Origin: Prevotella sp. tf2-5
GTDB lineage: Bacteria > Bacteroidota > Bacteroidia > Bacteroidales > Bacteroidaceae
Assembly (NCBI RefSeq): GCF_900115435.1
Contig: NZ_FOWK01000004.1
Span: forward strand, 62,001 to 126,000
Direction of reading: 5' to 3'
DNA length: 64,000 bases
Positions 34,051-43,399 of this stretch are shown here, in pieces. A model generated the notes under the pieces. The model saw nothing but the letters and a program-made list of their open reading frames with translations, ran no database searches and was not told the DNA's origin. The translations under genes were made by a program, and so were the position numbers. Numbering within the stretch: position 1 is the first letter of the stretch; the number at the start of each line of letters is the position of its first letter.

Positions 34051-36123
34051 ATGAGAAAGATAAAAACAATAGTTATACTCTGTCTGTTGTCTTGTTGCAT
34101 GATGACACAGGCACAGATCCATAAGATGGAGAGAAAAGACTCGTCGATGACGAGTCGCACCTATAATCTGAACCCTGTCGTCGTGACAGGATCTGGTCAT
34201 CACCAGCGACTGAAAAGCACAGCGACACCTGTTCATGTCCTTAGTAACCAGGAAATCCGTGAACAGGGTATCACGACCTTTGACGAGGCCCTGACGAGAA
34301 TGATGCCCCAGGTGTCTATGGCACCGAACTCCATGGGTACCTTCCTGCGTCTGAACGGATTAGGAAACAAGTATATCCTCATTCTCATCAACGGACAGAA
34401 ACTGTCTGGCGACATCTCCAATAATGTCGACCTGAACCGTATCAACATGTCAAGGGTGAAACGGATAGAGGTCCTTGACGGAGCAGCCTCCTCCCTCTAT
34501 GGCAGTGATGCCATCGCCGGTGTCATCAACATCATCACAGACCAGCCCACCACCTCAGAGCTTGCTGTCACCAACGACACGAAAGTCAGTGGTCACGGAG
34601 TCCTGACGGAGAGTGTAGGTCTGGACATCTATAAGGGAAAGATCGGTTCCTATACCTCTTTCGCACATCATCGTGCTGACAGCTATCAGAACAACAACCT
34701 GGAGTATATCAAGGGCTCTGATACGGAGACACAGGAGACGATAGCCCCCTACTTCACTGGATACCGTTCCAGTATCTTCAGTCAGAAACTCACCTACACA
34801 CCCAGTCAGCACCTTGCCTTGAACGCCGGCTTGGACTATTCCTATAAGATCACGGACCGTCCGGAGACCCGTGAGGACATCACAGGCGGTACGGACTATG
34901 AGATGCGCAATAAGGGTTTCCGCTGGAATGTCGGCGGTATCTATAAGTTCGATAACAGGAACTCCATACAGGCAGACTTCACCGTCGACCGTTTCCGCTA
35001 TGGCAAGGAATATGACGTCGCCACCAAGGACTATACTGTCGGTGACTATGTGCAGTCGAAGAAGCAACGCTCTATAGAAGGACAGGTAAAGGCGATCCTC
35101 GGTCTCTACAAGAATTCCACCACGATCTTCGGAGCAGACTGGCACAAAGACTATCTCACGGCATCTTCCGGGAATATCGAGCAACATGTCTACAACATCG
35201 CGGCGTATGCCCAGCATGAGATGAGATTCCTCAAGGACTTCACGGCGACACTCGGGTTACGTATGACACATCATGAGACGTTCAAGAACCATCTGACACC
35301 TAAGGTGACCCTGATGTACGCACCCGGTAATTTCCGTCTCCGCGCGACCTACTCCGCTGGTTTCCGGGCACCAGGTCTGGACGAGCTGTATTATCATTAT
35401 TTCTCTGTCAACCGCGGGAAACCGCAGATCATCTTCGGTAACCAAGACCTCTCTCCGGAGAAGAGTCATTATCTCTCCCTGAACGCGGAATACCGTACAG
35501 ACATCATCGCTGTCAGTGTGACTGGCTACCTGAACCGTATCAAGGACATGGTCGTGCGCAAGAACATCAATGTGGATGACGTTTCCTTGCTGATGCTACA
35601 AACAGAGTTCCCTGAGATGACGACGGACCAGGCTGCCAAACTGGAACGCTACTCCCTCTACCAGAACAGTGACGAGGGAGATGTGAAAGGTTTCCAGATA
35701 AACGCCTCCGCTAATCTCTTCCAGGGCTTTAACCTCTCTGCCAACTATGTCTATACCTATGCCCGTACCAAGAGTGAGGAGGAGTGGACGACTTTAGAGC
35801 GGAGCATCCGTCATGCAGCTACTATTGCCGCCAACTATCACCACACATGGGGGAAATACCGTATGAACATCAACCTGAACGGCAGACTACAGTCGAAGAC
35901 GTATTATCCAGATGATGAGGATGCCCCTGGCTTTGGTGTATGGAACCTGCATACCACCCATACCATCGACTGTGCCAAATGGGCTGTCATCGAGCCCAGC
36001 ATTGGTATCGACAATATCTTCGACAAGGCAGACCGTCGTATTGACTCCACCAATCGGAAATATGCCCTGTATACCCCCGGTCGTATGCTGGTGGTCGGAC
36101 TGAAAGTAAAGTTTAAGCAATAA
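34051..36123 (+). CDS. Second TonB-dependent receptor of the cobalamin locus
   Basis: A 690-residue protein with signal peptide (MRKIKTIVILCLLSCCMMTQAQ), TonB box LNPVVVTGSG, plug with LRLNGLGNKYILILINGQKL and RIEVLDGAASSLYGSDAIAG, and a barrel ending MLVVGLKVKFKQ. It resembles the first receptor in plug sequence but is clearly diverged in the barrel. The likely ligand is a corrinoid or another tetrapyrrole such as haem. No promoter is evident, so it is probably read through from the upstream gene, past the 34004 hairpin. Confidence 0.87.
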   Translation: MRKIKTIVILCLLSCCMMTQAQIHKMERKDSSMTSRTYNLNPVVVTGSGHHQRLKSTATPVHVLSNQEIREQGITTFDEALTRMMPQVSMAPNSMGTFLRLNGLGNKYILILINGQKLSGDISNNVDLNRINMSRVKRIEVLDGAASSLYGSDAIAGVINIITDQPTTSELAVTNDTKVSGHGVLTESVGLDIYKGKIGSYTSFAHHRADSYQNNNLEYIKGSDTETQETIAPYFTGYRSSIFSQKLTYTPSQHLALNAGLDYSYKITDRPETREDITGGTDYEMRNKGFRWNVGGIYKFDNRNSIQADFTVDRFRYGKEYDVATKDYTVGDYVQSKKQRSIEGQVKAILGLYKNSTTIFGADWHKDYLTASSGNIEQHVYNIAAYAQHEMRFLKDFTATLGLRMTHHETFKNHLTPKVTLMYAPGNFRLRATYSAGFRAPGLDELYYHYFSVNRGKPQIIFGNQDLSPEKSHYLSLNAEYRTDIIAVSVTGYLNRIKDMVVRKNINVDDVSLLMLQTEFPEMTTDQAAKLERYSLYQNSDEGDVKGFQINASANLFQGFNLSANYVYTYARTKSEEEWTTLERSIRHAATIAANYHHTWGKYRMNINLNGRLQSKTYYPDDEDAPGFGVWNLHTTHTIDCAKWAVIEPSIGIDNIFDKADRRIDSTNRKYALYTPGRMLVVGLKVKFKQ

Positions 36124-36150
36124 AAATATCCACTTCTCGGTTTTTTTCTG

Positions 36151-36158
36151 TATATTTG
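36151..36158 (+). promoter_or_regulatory. Possible internal -7 element before the corrin enzymes
   Basis: TATATTTG lies 8 bases before the ATG at 36167, so a transcript from it would be almost leaderless. There is no -33 box. Confidence 0.3.
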
Positions 36159-36166
36159 CCATCATT

Positions 36167-37573
36167 ATGGGAAAGATTATCATTGCAGGCATCGGTCCCG
36201 GCAGTCAGGAAGACATCACACCCGCTGTACTGGAGGCTGTGCGACAGGCAGACGCCATTGTCGGGTATAAATACTATTTCCAGTTTATAGAACCCTATAT
36301 CAAGGAGCATTGCGAGTGTATCGACACGGGGATGAAGAAAGAACGTGAGCGTGCCGAACAAGCTTTCGACCTCGCCGAGCAAGACAAGACGGTCGTCGTC
36401 ATCTCCTCCGGTGATGCCGGTATCTATGGCATGGCACCACTCATCTATGAAATGAGGAAGCAGCGTGGGACGGATATAGAGATCTGTTCTTTACCTGGAA
36501 TCTCCGCTTTCCAGAAAGCCGCTTCCCTGTTGGGTGCCCCTATCGGACATGATATGTGCATCATCTCCCTGAGTGACCTGATGACACCTTGGGAAACAAT
36601 CGAGCGGCGTATCAAGGCTGCTGCCACTGCCGACTTCGTGACGGCGGTATACAATCCCAAGAGTCATGAACGGTACTGGCAGCTCTACCGCCTGCAAGAG
36701 TTATTCCTCCAGGAACATTCCGGAGACACCCCTGTAGGCTATGTCCGTCAGGCTGGTCGTGAGGAACAGGAAGTGAAGGTCACTACCCTCGCCCAGTTCA
36801 ATCCTGAGGACATCGACATGTTTACCGTCATCCTGATAGGTAACTCACAGTCGTATATCTCTGACGGCAAGATCATCACACCACGCGGATATTACGGGAA
36901 TCCGGAGAGAGGAGACAGGAGTCAGGAGAAACCTGGACAGCTTATCATGATACAGTCTTTCCGCACCATCGCTGGTGAGCTGAGGAAGGATTATCCTTTG
37001 GATCATCAATGGGCTTTGCTCCATGCGATCCACACTACTGCCGACTTTGAGATGGAGGATATCCTCTATACGGATCCAGGTGCCGTAGAGACCTTGTATA
37101 ACAAGATAAAGGACGGTACGCTGAGAACCATCATCACTGATGTCACGATGGTAACCAGCGGTATCCGCAAAGGAGCCTTGCAACGACTGGGTATTGAGGC
37201 AAAGTGTTATCTCAGCGACCCTCGTGTAGCAGAATTGGCGAGTTCTTATGGAATAACACGCACACAGGCAGGTATCCGTCTTGCCGTAGAAGAACATCCA
37301 GATGCTCTTTTCACTTTTGGTAATGCTCCCACAGCACTGATGGAGCTCTGTGACCTCATCCGTAAAGGCAAGGCTCGTCCTGCTGGTATCATCGCGGCAC
37401 CTGTCGGCTTCGTCCATGTGAAAGAGTCTAAACACATGGTGAAACCTTTTAAGGATATCCCCAAGATCATCGTTGAGGGACGCAAGGGTGGTAGTAATCT
37501 TGCCGCTACGCTCTGCAATGCTGTACTGACTTTTGATGATGCCGCACTGTTGAAACCGGGGAGAGACTTGTAA
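36167..37573 (+). CDS. CobJ/CbiH - CbiC fusion (C17-methyltransferase / precorrin-8X methylmutase)
   Basis: A 468-residue two-domain protein. Residues 1-~245 are a tetrapyrrole methylase: GKIIIAGIGPGSQEDITPAV, the SAM loop ISSGDAGIYGMA, CSLPGISAFQKAAS, TAVYNPKSHER. This is the CobJ/CbiH type that methylates C17 and contracts the ring. Residues ~260-468 are CbiC/CobH, which moves the C11 methyl to C12: LHAIHTTADFE with His289 as candidate acid-base residue, TDVTMVTSGIRK, TFGNAPTALMELC, GFVHVKESK. It catalyses two non-consecutive steps of the corrin ring pathway. Confidence 0.92.
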   Translation: MGKIIIAGIGPGSQEDITPAVLEAVRQADAIVGYKYYFQFIEPYIKEHCECIDTGMKKERERAEQAFDLAEQDKTVVVISSGDAGIYGMAPLIYEMRKQRGTDIEICSLPGISAFQKAASLLGAPIGHDMCIISLSDLMTPWETIERRIKAAATADFVTAVYNPKSHERYWQLYRLQELFLQEHSGDTPVGYVRQAGREEQEVKVTTLAQFNPEDIDMFTVILIGNSQSYISDGKIITPRGYYGNPERGDRSQEKPGQLIMIQSFRTIAGELRKDYPLDHQWALLHAIHTTADFEMEDILYTDPGAVETLYNKIKDGTLRTIITDVTMVTSGIRKGALQRLGIEAKCYLSDPRVAELASSYGITRTQAGIRLAVEEHPDALFTFGNAPTALMELCDLIRKGKARPAGIIAAPVGFVHVKESKHMVKPFKDIPKIIVEGRKGGSNLAATLCNAVLTFDDAALLKPGRDL

Positions 37574-37615
37574 AATGTAAAAATTAAACAATTATAAAAT
37601 GTAATAATTATAAAA

Positions 37616-38851
37616 TTGAGATTTATTGTCATAGGTATCACGGATCATCCGAAACCTTGGTTTCCTCCTGAGGTGATGGAGATTATCAAGCAAGGGAAGG
37701 TGTTCTCTGGTGGCAAGCGTCATCATGAGATCGTTGCTCCGTTATTGCCAAAAGAGGTTGAATGGATAGACATCACTGTCCCCCTTGATACTGTCTTCAA
37801 AAAATACCAACTCTCATCTCTCAACTCTCATCTCTCAACTCTCATCGTCTTCGCCTCAGGCGATCCTTTGTTTTTCGGTTTCGCAAACACCCTGAAACGT
37901 GAATTCCCTGGAGCTGAGATAATAGTCTATCCTACCTTCAACTCCCTGCAGCTGTTGGCTCACCGTCTGGTGATACCCTACCATGATATGCGTATTGTAT
38001 CCCTGACAGGTCGTCCTTGGCAGGAGTTCGACAAGGCACTCATAGAAAGAGTTGGGAAGATCGGTGTCCTGACCGACAAGGAACACACACCTGCCGCTAT
38101 CGCCCAACGGATGCTGGACTATTGCTATGAGGATTATATTATGTGTGTTGGTGAGCATCTTGGAAATCCCCAAAAAGAGAAGGTGACGACCCTACCCCTT
38201 ACAGACGTTGTCCGTCAATCGTTCGAGCAACCCAACTGTCTCATACTCTATACACTACACGCAAAACCCTCAACTAAAACTTTCGGTATTCCAGACGCAG
38301 CATTTACCCTCCTTGACGGCAGGGAGAAGATGATCACGAAGATGCCCGTTCGTCTGTTGACACTTCAGGCACTCGACCTGCCCAAGCGACATATCCTTTG
38401 GGACATAGGAGCCTGTACGGGGAGTGTCAGCATCGAAGCAAAACTGCAATTCCCACACCTACAGGTAGAGGCTTTCGAGATACGCCCGGAGTGCGAGACC
38501 ATCATTCAGGAGAATGCCCGTCGCTTCGGGACTCCAGGGATCAACATCCATATCGGAGACTTCCTTACATCTCCCCTCCCTCAACAGAAAGGAGTTGGGA
38601 ACGGGTCTCCTGACGCTGTCTTCATCGGCGGACACGGAGGACGACTGAAGGAGATCATGGCAAAGGTACAGACGATCCTTGCTCCTGATGGCGTCATCGT
38701 GATGAATAGCGTCATTGCCCCCAAGGTGACCACAGACAGTCACCAACTGTGGGACGAGGCATGTGCGGCGTTAGGACTCCGACAAGACCCGCCTGTCAGA
38801 ATACAATTCAACGACAATCACCCTATAACAATATTAAGATGCAGAAGATAG
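37616..38851 (+). CDS. CbiE-CbiT (CobL-type) precorrin-6B methyltransferase/decarboxylase
   Basis: A 411-residue protein. I start at TTG 37616 because the in-frame upstream stop TAA (37595) leaves no ATG or GTG between, and FIVIGITDHPKPWFPPEV is the proper CbiE start. Residues 1-~205 are CbiE (FASGDPLFFG SAM loop, YPTFNSLQLLAHRL); ~225-411 are CbiT (LWDIGACTGSVSIEAKL, AVFIGGHGG). Together they methylate C5 and C15 and decarboxylate the C12 acetate. Two low-complexity insertions occur: a 14-bp triple repeat at residues 65-78 and a REP-like stretch at about 319-330, neither breaking the frame. Confidence 0.9.
   Translation: MRFIVIGITDHPKPWFPPEVMEIIKQGKVFSGGKRHHEIVAPLLPKEVEWIDITVPLDTVFKKYQLSSLNSHLSTLIVFASGDPLFFGFANTLKREFPGAEIIVYPTFNSLQLLAHRLVIPYHDMRIVSLTGRPWQEFDKALIERVGKIGVLTDKEHTPAAIAQRMLDYCYEDYIMCVGEHLGNPQKEKVTTLPLTDVVRQSFEQPNCLILYTLHAKPSTKTFGIPDAAFTLLDGREKMITKMPVRLLTLQALDLPKRHILWDIGACTGSVSIEAKLQFPHLQVEAFEIRPECETIIQENARRFGTPGINIHIGDFLTSPLPQQKGVGNGSPDAVFIGGHGGRLKEIMAKVQTILAPDGVIVMNSVIAPKVTTDSHQLWDEACAALGLRQDPPVRIQFNDNHPITILRCRR
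37808..37849 (+). repeat. Three tandem 14-bp units in cbiE
   Basis: CAACTCTCATCTCT is repeated at 37808, 37822 and 37836, the last with changed end. Three units make 42 bases, which keeps the frame (YQLSSLNSHLSTL). Confidence 0.75.
38571..38605 (+). repeat. REP-like in-frame stretch in cbiT
   Basis: CTCCCCTCCC..GAAAGGAGTTGGGAACGGG is translated SPLPQQKGVGNGS. It resembles half of the REP-like element at 42587-42625, on the opposite strand. It sits in a loop before the AVFIGG strand. Confidence 0.45.
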
Positions 38852-40614
38852 CCATTATACCCATTAGTGATGCCGGGCAGGATATAGCAGACCTACTCAG
38901 AAGAGAATTACACGCTCAAGTTATTAGACGCTCAGATATCGGCAGACAATGGAAGAAGTTTGATGCCTTTATCTTCATCGGTGCCATGGGTATCTGTGTG
39001 CGTACCATCGCACCCTATATCCAGGACAAGCATGAGGATCCTGCTATCGTCTGTGTCGACTCGTCGGGTCAACATACCGTCTCTGTATTGTCCGGGCATA
39101 TCGGAGGAGCCAATGACCTCACCCAACAGGTATCCGGCATATTAGGAGCGAGACCTGTCATCACCACCCAGAGCGACAATGCCGGATTATGGGCGCTTGA
39201 CACATTCGCAGAACGTTTCAACTGGGCGATCGCGAGCGATGATGATATGAACGAGTGCATCTATGCCTTCGTCAACAAAAAGCCGACAGCCTTGTTGATG
39301 GAGATCTGTGATGAGGGTACTGACTATCTGGAGAAGACACTTCCCTCACATGTCACCATCGTCAAGAGTCTTGCTGAGGTAGACCCTAAGAAATATAGTC
39401 TGTTGATTATGGTGACCCCATATAACCTCTGCCCTCCTGGTGGCATACTCGAATTACATTTCGTGCCCATGATTGCTGCTTTAGGTTTTGGACTTGCCAA
39501 TCATCCCGATGACTATGAGGAGATCTATGATGAGATTGACGATGTCATGAGTCAGATCGGGGTGCTGCCCTGTTATAAGCGATACTGTACCATCGACGTG
39601 AAGGAGGATGAGGAGTTCTGTGCGATGCTAGTGGATGACTTAGGGGAGGAACTGGTGTTCTACACTGCTGAGGAGTTGGCGAAAGTGGAAGTTCCTAACC
39701 CCAGCGATACTGTCGCGAAACATGTCGGGACACCCAGTGTCTGCGAGGCAGCAGCCATTCTCGGTTCTAACCACGGAAAACTCATCGTCCCGAAGGTGAA
39801 AGGAAGGAACTGGACAGCTGCATTAGCGATCGATTACAAATATCTGAGGGAGAAGAAGGGACATATCGAGATCGTGGGGGCTGGTCCTGGTGACCCAGAC
39901 TTGATCAGTGTACGAGGACGGAAAATGCTGGAGCGTGCCGACTTGATATTATATGCGGGCAGTCTCGTCCCTCGTGAGTTGACAGACTGCCATAAACCCG
40001 GTGCTGTGGTTCGCTCGTCTGCTGATATGGCGTTAGAGGAACAGTGTGCGTTGATGAAGGAGCATTACGACAAAGGACACTTCATCGTCCGCCTGCATAC
40101 GGGCGATCCTTGTATCTTCGGGGCTATTCAGGAGCAGATGGCGTTCTTCGACCGTGAGGGTATGGACTATCATATCACTCCTGGTATCTCTTCCTTCCTT
40201 GCCGCAGCAGCAGAGCTACGCAGTCAGTTTACCATCCCGGAACGTACACAGACCATCATCCTTACACGTGGTGAGGGACGTACTCCGATGCCAGAGAAAG
40301 AACAACTGCACCTACTCGCCAAGAGTCAGTCGACGATGTGTATCTTCCTCAGTGCCTCCATCGTGGATGACGTACAACGAGAGTTACTGATGGAATACCC
40401 AGAGGACACACCAGTCGCTGTCTGCTATCACCTCACATGGAAAGACCAGAAGATATACCGGGGTGTCCTCAAAGACTTAGCGAAAATCATTCATGACAAC
40501 CACCTCACACTCACCACGATGATAGTGGTGGGTGAGGCTATTGACAATCGCCAAGGACTCTCCGAGCTCTATTCGAAATACTTCACCCACCTCTTCAGAC
40601 AGGGTGAGGCATGA
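38839..40614 (+). CDS. CbiG-CbiF fusion (cobalt-precorrin-5A hydrolase / precorrin-4 C11-methyltransferase)
   Basis: I start at ATG 38839 (QKIAIIPISDAGQDIADLL), overlapping the previous gene by 13 bases; the longer frame would overlap much more. Residues ~1-335 are CbiG (FIFIGAMGICVRTIAP, VLSGHIGGANDLTQQVS, a GFGLANHP-type linker, SVCEAAAILGSNHGKLIVPK), which opens the lactone ring and releases acetaldehyde. Residues ~344-591 are CbiF/CobM (IEIVGAGPGDPDLISVRG, HTGDPCIFGAI, YHITPGISSFLAAAAELRS, RGEGRTPMPE). The order of domains couples consecutive methylation and ring-opening steps. Confidence 0.92.
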   Translation: MQKIAIIPISDAGQDIADLLRRELHAQVIRRSDIGRQWKKFDAFIFIGAMGICVRTIAPYIQDKHEDPAIVCVDSSGQHTVSVLSGHIGGANDLTQQVSGILGARPVITTQSDNAGLWALDTFAERFNWAIASDDDMNECIYAFVNKKPTALLMEICDEGTDYLEKTLPSHVTIVKSLAEVDPKKYSLLIMVTPYNLCPPGGILELHFVPMIAALGFGLANHPDDYEEIYDEIDDVMSQIGVLPCYKRYCTIDVKEDEEFCAMLVDDLGEELVFYTAEELAKVEVPNPSDTVAKHVGTPSVCEAAAILGSNHGKLIVPKVKGRNWTAALAIDYKYLREKKGHIEIVGAGPGDPDLISVRGRKMLERADLILYAGSLVPRELTDCHKPGAVVRSSADMALEEQCALMKEHYDKGHFIVRLHTGDPCIFGAIQEQMAFFDREGMDYHITPGISSFLAAAAELRSQFTIPERTQTIILTRGEGRTPMPEKEQLHLLAKSQSTMCIFLSASIVDDVQRELLMEYPEDTPVAVCYHLTWKDQKIYRGVLKDLAKIIHDNHLTLTTMIVVGEAIDNRQGLSELYSKYFTHLFRQGEA

Positions 40615-40655
40615 TTACGCTGTCTCATCGTCAACTGCAAAATATGTTGTAATAA

Positions 40656-40687
40656 TTTGTTGTTTCACAAAAGAATTCGTATCTTTG
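40656..40687 (+). promoter_or_regulatory. Promoter of the Sel1-repeat gene
   Basis: TTTG (40656-40659), 20 bases, TATCTTTG (40680-40687), a full consensus match, 26 bases before the ATG at 40714. Confidence 0.75.
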
Positions 40688-40713
40688 TCCCATCAAACCA
40701 ATTAATAAACCTT

Positions 40714-41613
40714 ATGAAAAAGCTATTATTCATATTACTGGCTATATTGCCGATGATGTGCTATGCACAAGATGCTAATGACTTCCAGAAAATAAAGGCT
40801 TCTGCCGAGAAAGGAAACGCCGAGGACCAATACCTCCTGGGATTTTGCTATTATAAAGGAAGGGAGGTCGCGAAGGACGAGAGACTTGCCGTCAGCTGGT
40901 GGATCAAAGCGGCACAACAGGGTGTCGCTGACGCACAGCATAACCTAGGTTACTGCTACGAAAACGGTATAGGTGTCGCTCAGGACTACAAGCAGGCTGT
41001 TGCTTATTACCGCAAAGCCGCGGAGCAAGGTCAGGAAAACTCCCAATATAACTTAGGACGTTGTTATTACAATGGTATGGGTGTCGCAGTGGATTTCCAA
41101 CAGGCTGTCGCATGGTATCAGAAAGCTGCGGAACAAGGACAGGTGATGGCACAATATAACTTAGGACTCTGCTATAACAATGGTGAGGGTGTCGACTTAG
41201 ACTATAAGCAAGCCGTCGCTTGGTTCCGAAAGGCGGCAGAACAACGCTATCCCGCTGCCCAGTATAATTTAGGCGTCCTCTATTCTAATGGCGATGGTGT
41301 CGTCCAGGACTACAAACAAGCTGTTGAATGGTATCGGAAAGCGGCTGCACAGGGATATGCTAACGCCCAGAACAACTTAGGATTCTGTTATTACAAAGGT
41401 AATGGTGTCCCACAGAACGACCAGCAGGCTTTCATCTGGTGGAAGAAAGCCGCAGACCAGGGATTAGCCAATTCCCAGAAACTGTTAGGACTCTGCTATT
41501 ATGACGGCATAGGAGTCGAGAAAGACGAGAAGCTGGCTAAGTCTTTGTTGGAGAAAGCAGCAAGACAGGGAGACAAGGAAGCCGCGGCTTTCTTAGAAGA
41601 ATTATTCCCATAA
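40714..41613 (+). CDS. Secreted Sel1-repeat (TPR-like) protein
   Basis: A 299-residue protein started at MKKLLFILLAILPMMCYAQ, a signal peptide; the longer frame overlaps the promoter. It is built of seven 36-residue Sel1-like repeats of the form A..G.a.AQynLG.cYynG.GV..D..QAv.WyrkAAeqG. Such solenoids serve as protein interaction platforms, often in the periplasm. It has its own promoter inside a block of cobalamin genes and sits 31 bases before cbiJ-cbiD, so it may also drive that gene. A link to cobalamin synthesis is not evident. Confidence 0.85.
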   Translation: MKKLLFILLAILPMMCYAQDANDFQKIKASAEKGNAEDQYLLGFCYYKGREVAKDERLAVSWWIKAAQQGVADAQHNLGYCYENGIGVAQDYKQAVAYYRKAAEQGQENSQYNLGRCYYNGMGVAVDFQQAVAWYQKAAEQGQVMAQYNLGLCYNNGEGVDLDYKQAVAWFRKAAEQRYPAAQYNLGVLYSNGDGVVQDYKQAVEWYRKAAAQGYANAQNNLGFCYYKGNGVPQNDQQAFIWWKKAADQGLANSQKLLGLCYYDGIGVEKDEKLAKSLLEKAARQGDKEAAAFLEELFP

Positions 41614-41644
41614 GCTACAGATTTAGCAAAGACCATTTGCCTGC

Positions 41645-43399
41645 ATGATACTGGTATTCGGAGGAACAACGGAAGGCCGCAGAACTGCAGAGGTACTCGA
41701 AAAGGCAGGTGCCACTTATTATTATAGCACCAAGACTGGTGAGCAGGATGTCTCGCTGCATCATGGTATTCGATTGCATGGAGCCTTAGACCATCATGCG
41801 ATGGTTGCATTTTGTAGGGAGCATGATATCCAATTGCTGGTTGATGCCGCCCATCCTTTTGCCAGACAACTGCACGAGACGGTTGCTGAAGTGGCAAAGG
41901 AGTTACGAGTTCCTGCTATCCGCTATGAACGTATCTTTCCACAAAGGGACAGCAATCTGACATGGATTGACGACTATTCCCAAGTTCCTACGGATATTCA
42001 TTCCCTACTAGCCACTACTGGGGTACAGTCGATTGCGAAACTGAAACCTCTGGAAGCTAAAGGCATAAAGGTATATTATCGTATTCTTCCTCGTGAGTCT
42101 TCTATCCGTCTTGCCAAGGAACAAGGTGCGACAGACGAGCAATTGCTATTCTATGAAGATAGTGCGGTAATTGATGTGGAGACAGAGGCTGTCCTCTTGA
42201 AAGAGAGTGGACTGTCTGGTGGTTTCCAAGAGAAAGTGGATGTCGCAAAAGCAAAGGGAATGCGTATCATCGTATTGAAACGTCCTGCTACACCCAGTAT
42301 CTATCATATTGTCAATGGACCACATGGTCTTCGACGGGCGGTGGAGAAACTCCTTCCCGACTTCTTCCCCCTGCATAGTGGACTGACGACAGGGACTTGT
42401 GCGACGGCTGCCGCTGTCGCCGCGACAACAAGACTGATAAAAGGCGAGACTCCTGCTGAGGTTCCTATACTGTTACCTGATGGCGAGACCATTATGGTAT
42501 CTGTCGGTTATGGCGATGGATATGCGTATTGCATCAAGGAGGCAGGTGACGACCCTGATGTGACAAATGGTATTGAGGTAAGAGTGAGCCTCACCCCCAA
42601 CCCCTCTCCTATAGACGAGGGGGGAATTGTCTTTGAAGGCGGTGAAGGTGTGGGACGTTTTTCCCTCCCTGGTTTTGACTATCCCCCAGGTGAACCAGCT
42701 ATCAATAAAGGTCCCCGTCAGATGATACACCAGAATATTGAACCGTTAACCAGGAACCAGGAATCATTAACCGTCACCATTTCCGTACCAGGTGGAAAGG
42801 AGATTGCTCATCGCACCTTCAATCCCCGTTTGGGTATTGAGGGAGGAATCTCGATCATCGGGGTCAGCGGTATCGTCGAACCTTTCTCTGAAGAGGCTTT
42901 CATCCAAAGCATCCGTAAGTGTATGGAGGTGGCAAAGGCAAGTGGTTCCGATCGTGTCGTCATCAACAGCGGAGCGAAGAGTGAGCGGTTTGTAAGAGCA
43001 TACTATCCTACCCTGCCCTCACAAGCATTTGTGGAGTACGGCAACTATATTGGTGAGACACTGAAGATTGCTCATGAACTAGGATTCCGACAAGTCACTT
43101 TGGGGGTGATGTTAGGAAAGGCTGTGAAGTTAGCAGCCGGCAATTTGGATACCCATAGCAAGAAGACGGTGATGGACAAGACCTTTATAGCATCTATGCT
43201 TGAAGAAGCGGGTTGTCCTATCGACCTCACCAACCTGACACTTGCCAGAGAACTATGGGAGAGAATCTCTCCAGAGAAGATAGAGGATTTCTGTCGTGTC
43301 GTCCTCCAACATTGTATGCAGCACTGTCAACCGTTAGTGCCTCATACAGCACTTACTCTTCTATTGATTGACGACGACGGAACAATACACTCGCTATAA
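41645..43399 (+). CDS. CbiJ-CbiD fusion (precorrin-6A reductase / C1-methyltransferase)
   Basis: A 584-residue protein. Residues 1-~243 are CbiJ/CobK (ILVFGGTTEGRRTAEVLEK, VDAAHPFARQLHE, SGLSGGFQEKVDVAKAKGM). Residues ~246-584 are CbiD (HSGLTTGTCATAAAVAATT, DDPDVTNGIEV, NPRLGIEGGISIIGVSGIV, GNYIGETLKIA). CbiD methylates C1 and CbiJ reduces the following intermediate. A REP-like element is inserted in frame at about 315-327 and a second low-complexity stretch (PLTRNQESLT) at about 366-376; both fall between conserved CbiD motifs. The 3' end overlaps the convergent permease gene by 47 bases. Confidence 0.92.
   Translation: MILVFGGTTEGRRTAEVLEKAGATYYYSTKTGEQDVSLHHGIRLHGALDHHAMVAFCREHDIQLLVDAAHPFARQLHETVAEVAKELRVPAIRYERIFPQRDSNLTWIDDYSQVPTDIHSLLATTGVQSIAKLKPLEAKGIKVYYRILPRESSIRLAKEQGATDEQLLFYEDSAVIDVETEAVLLKESGLSGGFQEKVDVAKAKGMRIIVLKRPATPSIYHIVNGPHGLRRAVEKLLPDFFPLHSGLTTGTCATAAAVAATTRLIKGETPAEVPILLPDGETIMVSVGYGDGYAYCIKEAGDDPDVTNGIEVRVSLTPNPSPIDEGGIVFEGGEGVGRFSLPGFDYPPGEPAINKGPRQMIHQNIEPLTRNQESLTVTISVPGGKEIAHRTFNPRLGIEGGISIIGVSGIVEPFSEEAFIQSIRKCMEVAKASGSDRVVINSGAKSERFVRAYYPTLPSQAFVEYGNYIGETLKIAHELGFRQVTLGVMLGKAVKLAAGNLDTHSKKTVMDKTFIASMLEEAGCPIDLTNLTLARELWERISPEKIEDFCRVVLQHCMQHCQPLVPHTALTLLLIDDDGTIHSL
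42587..42625 (+). repeat. REP-like element in frame in cbiD
   Basis: AGCCTCACCCCCAACCCCTC followed by TCCTATAGACGAGGGGGGAA. It is translated SLTPNPSPIDEGG, the in-frame peptide typical of this Bacteroidota repeat. It matches the arms at 14147-14354. Confidence 0.75.
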
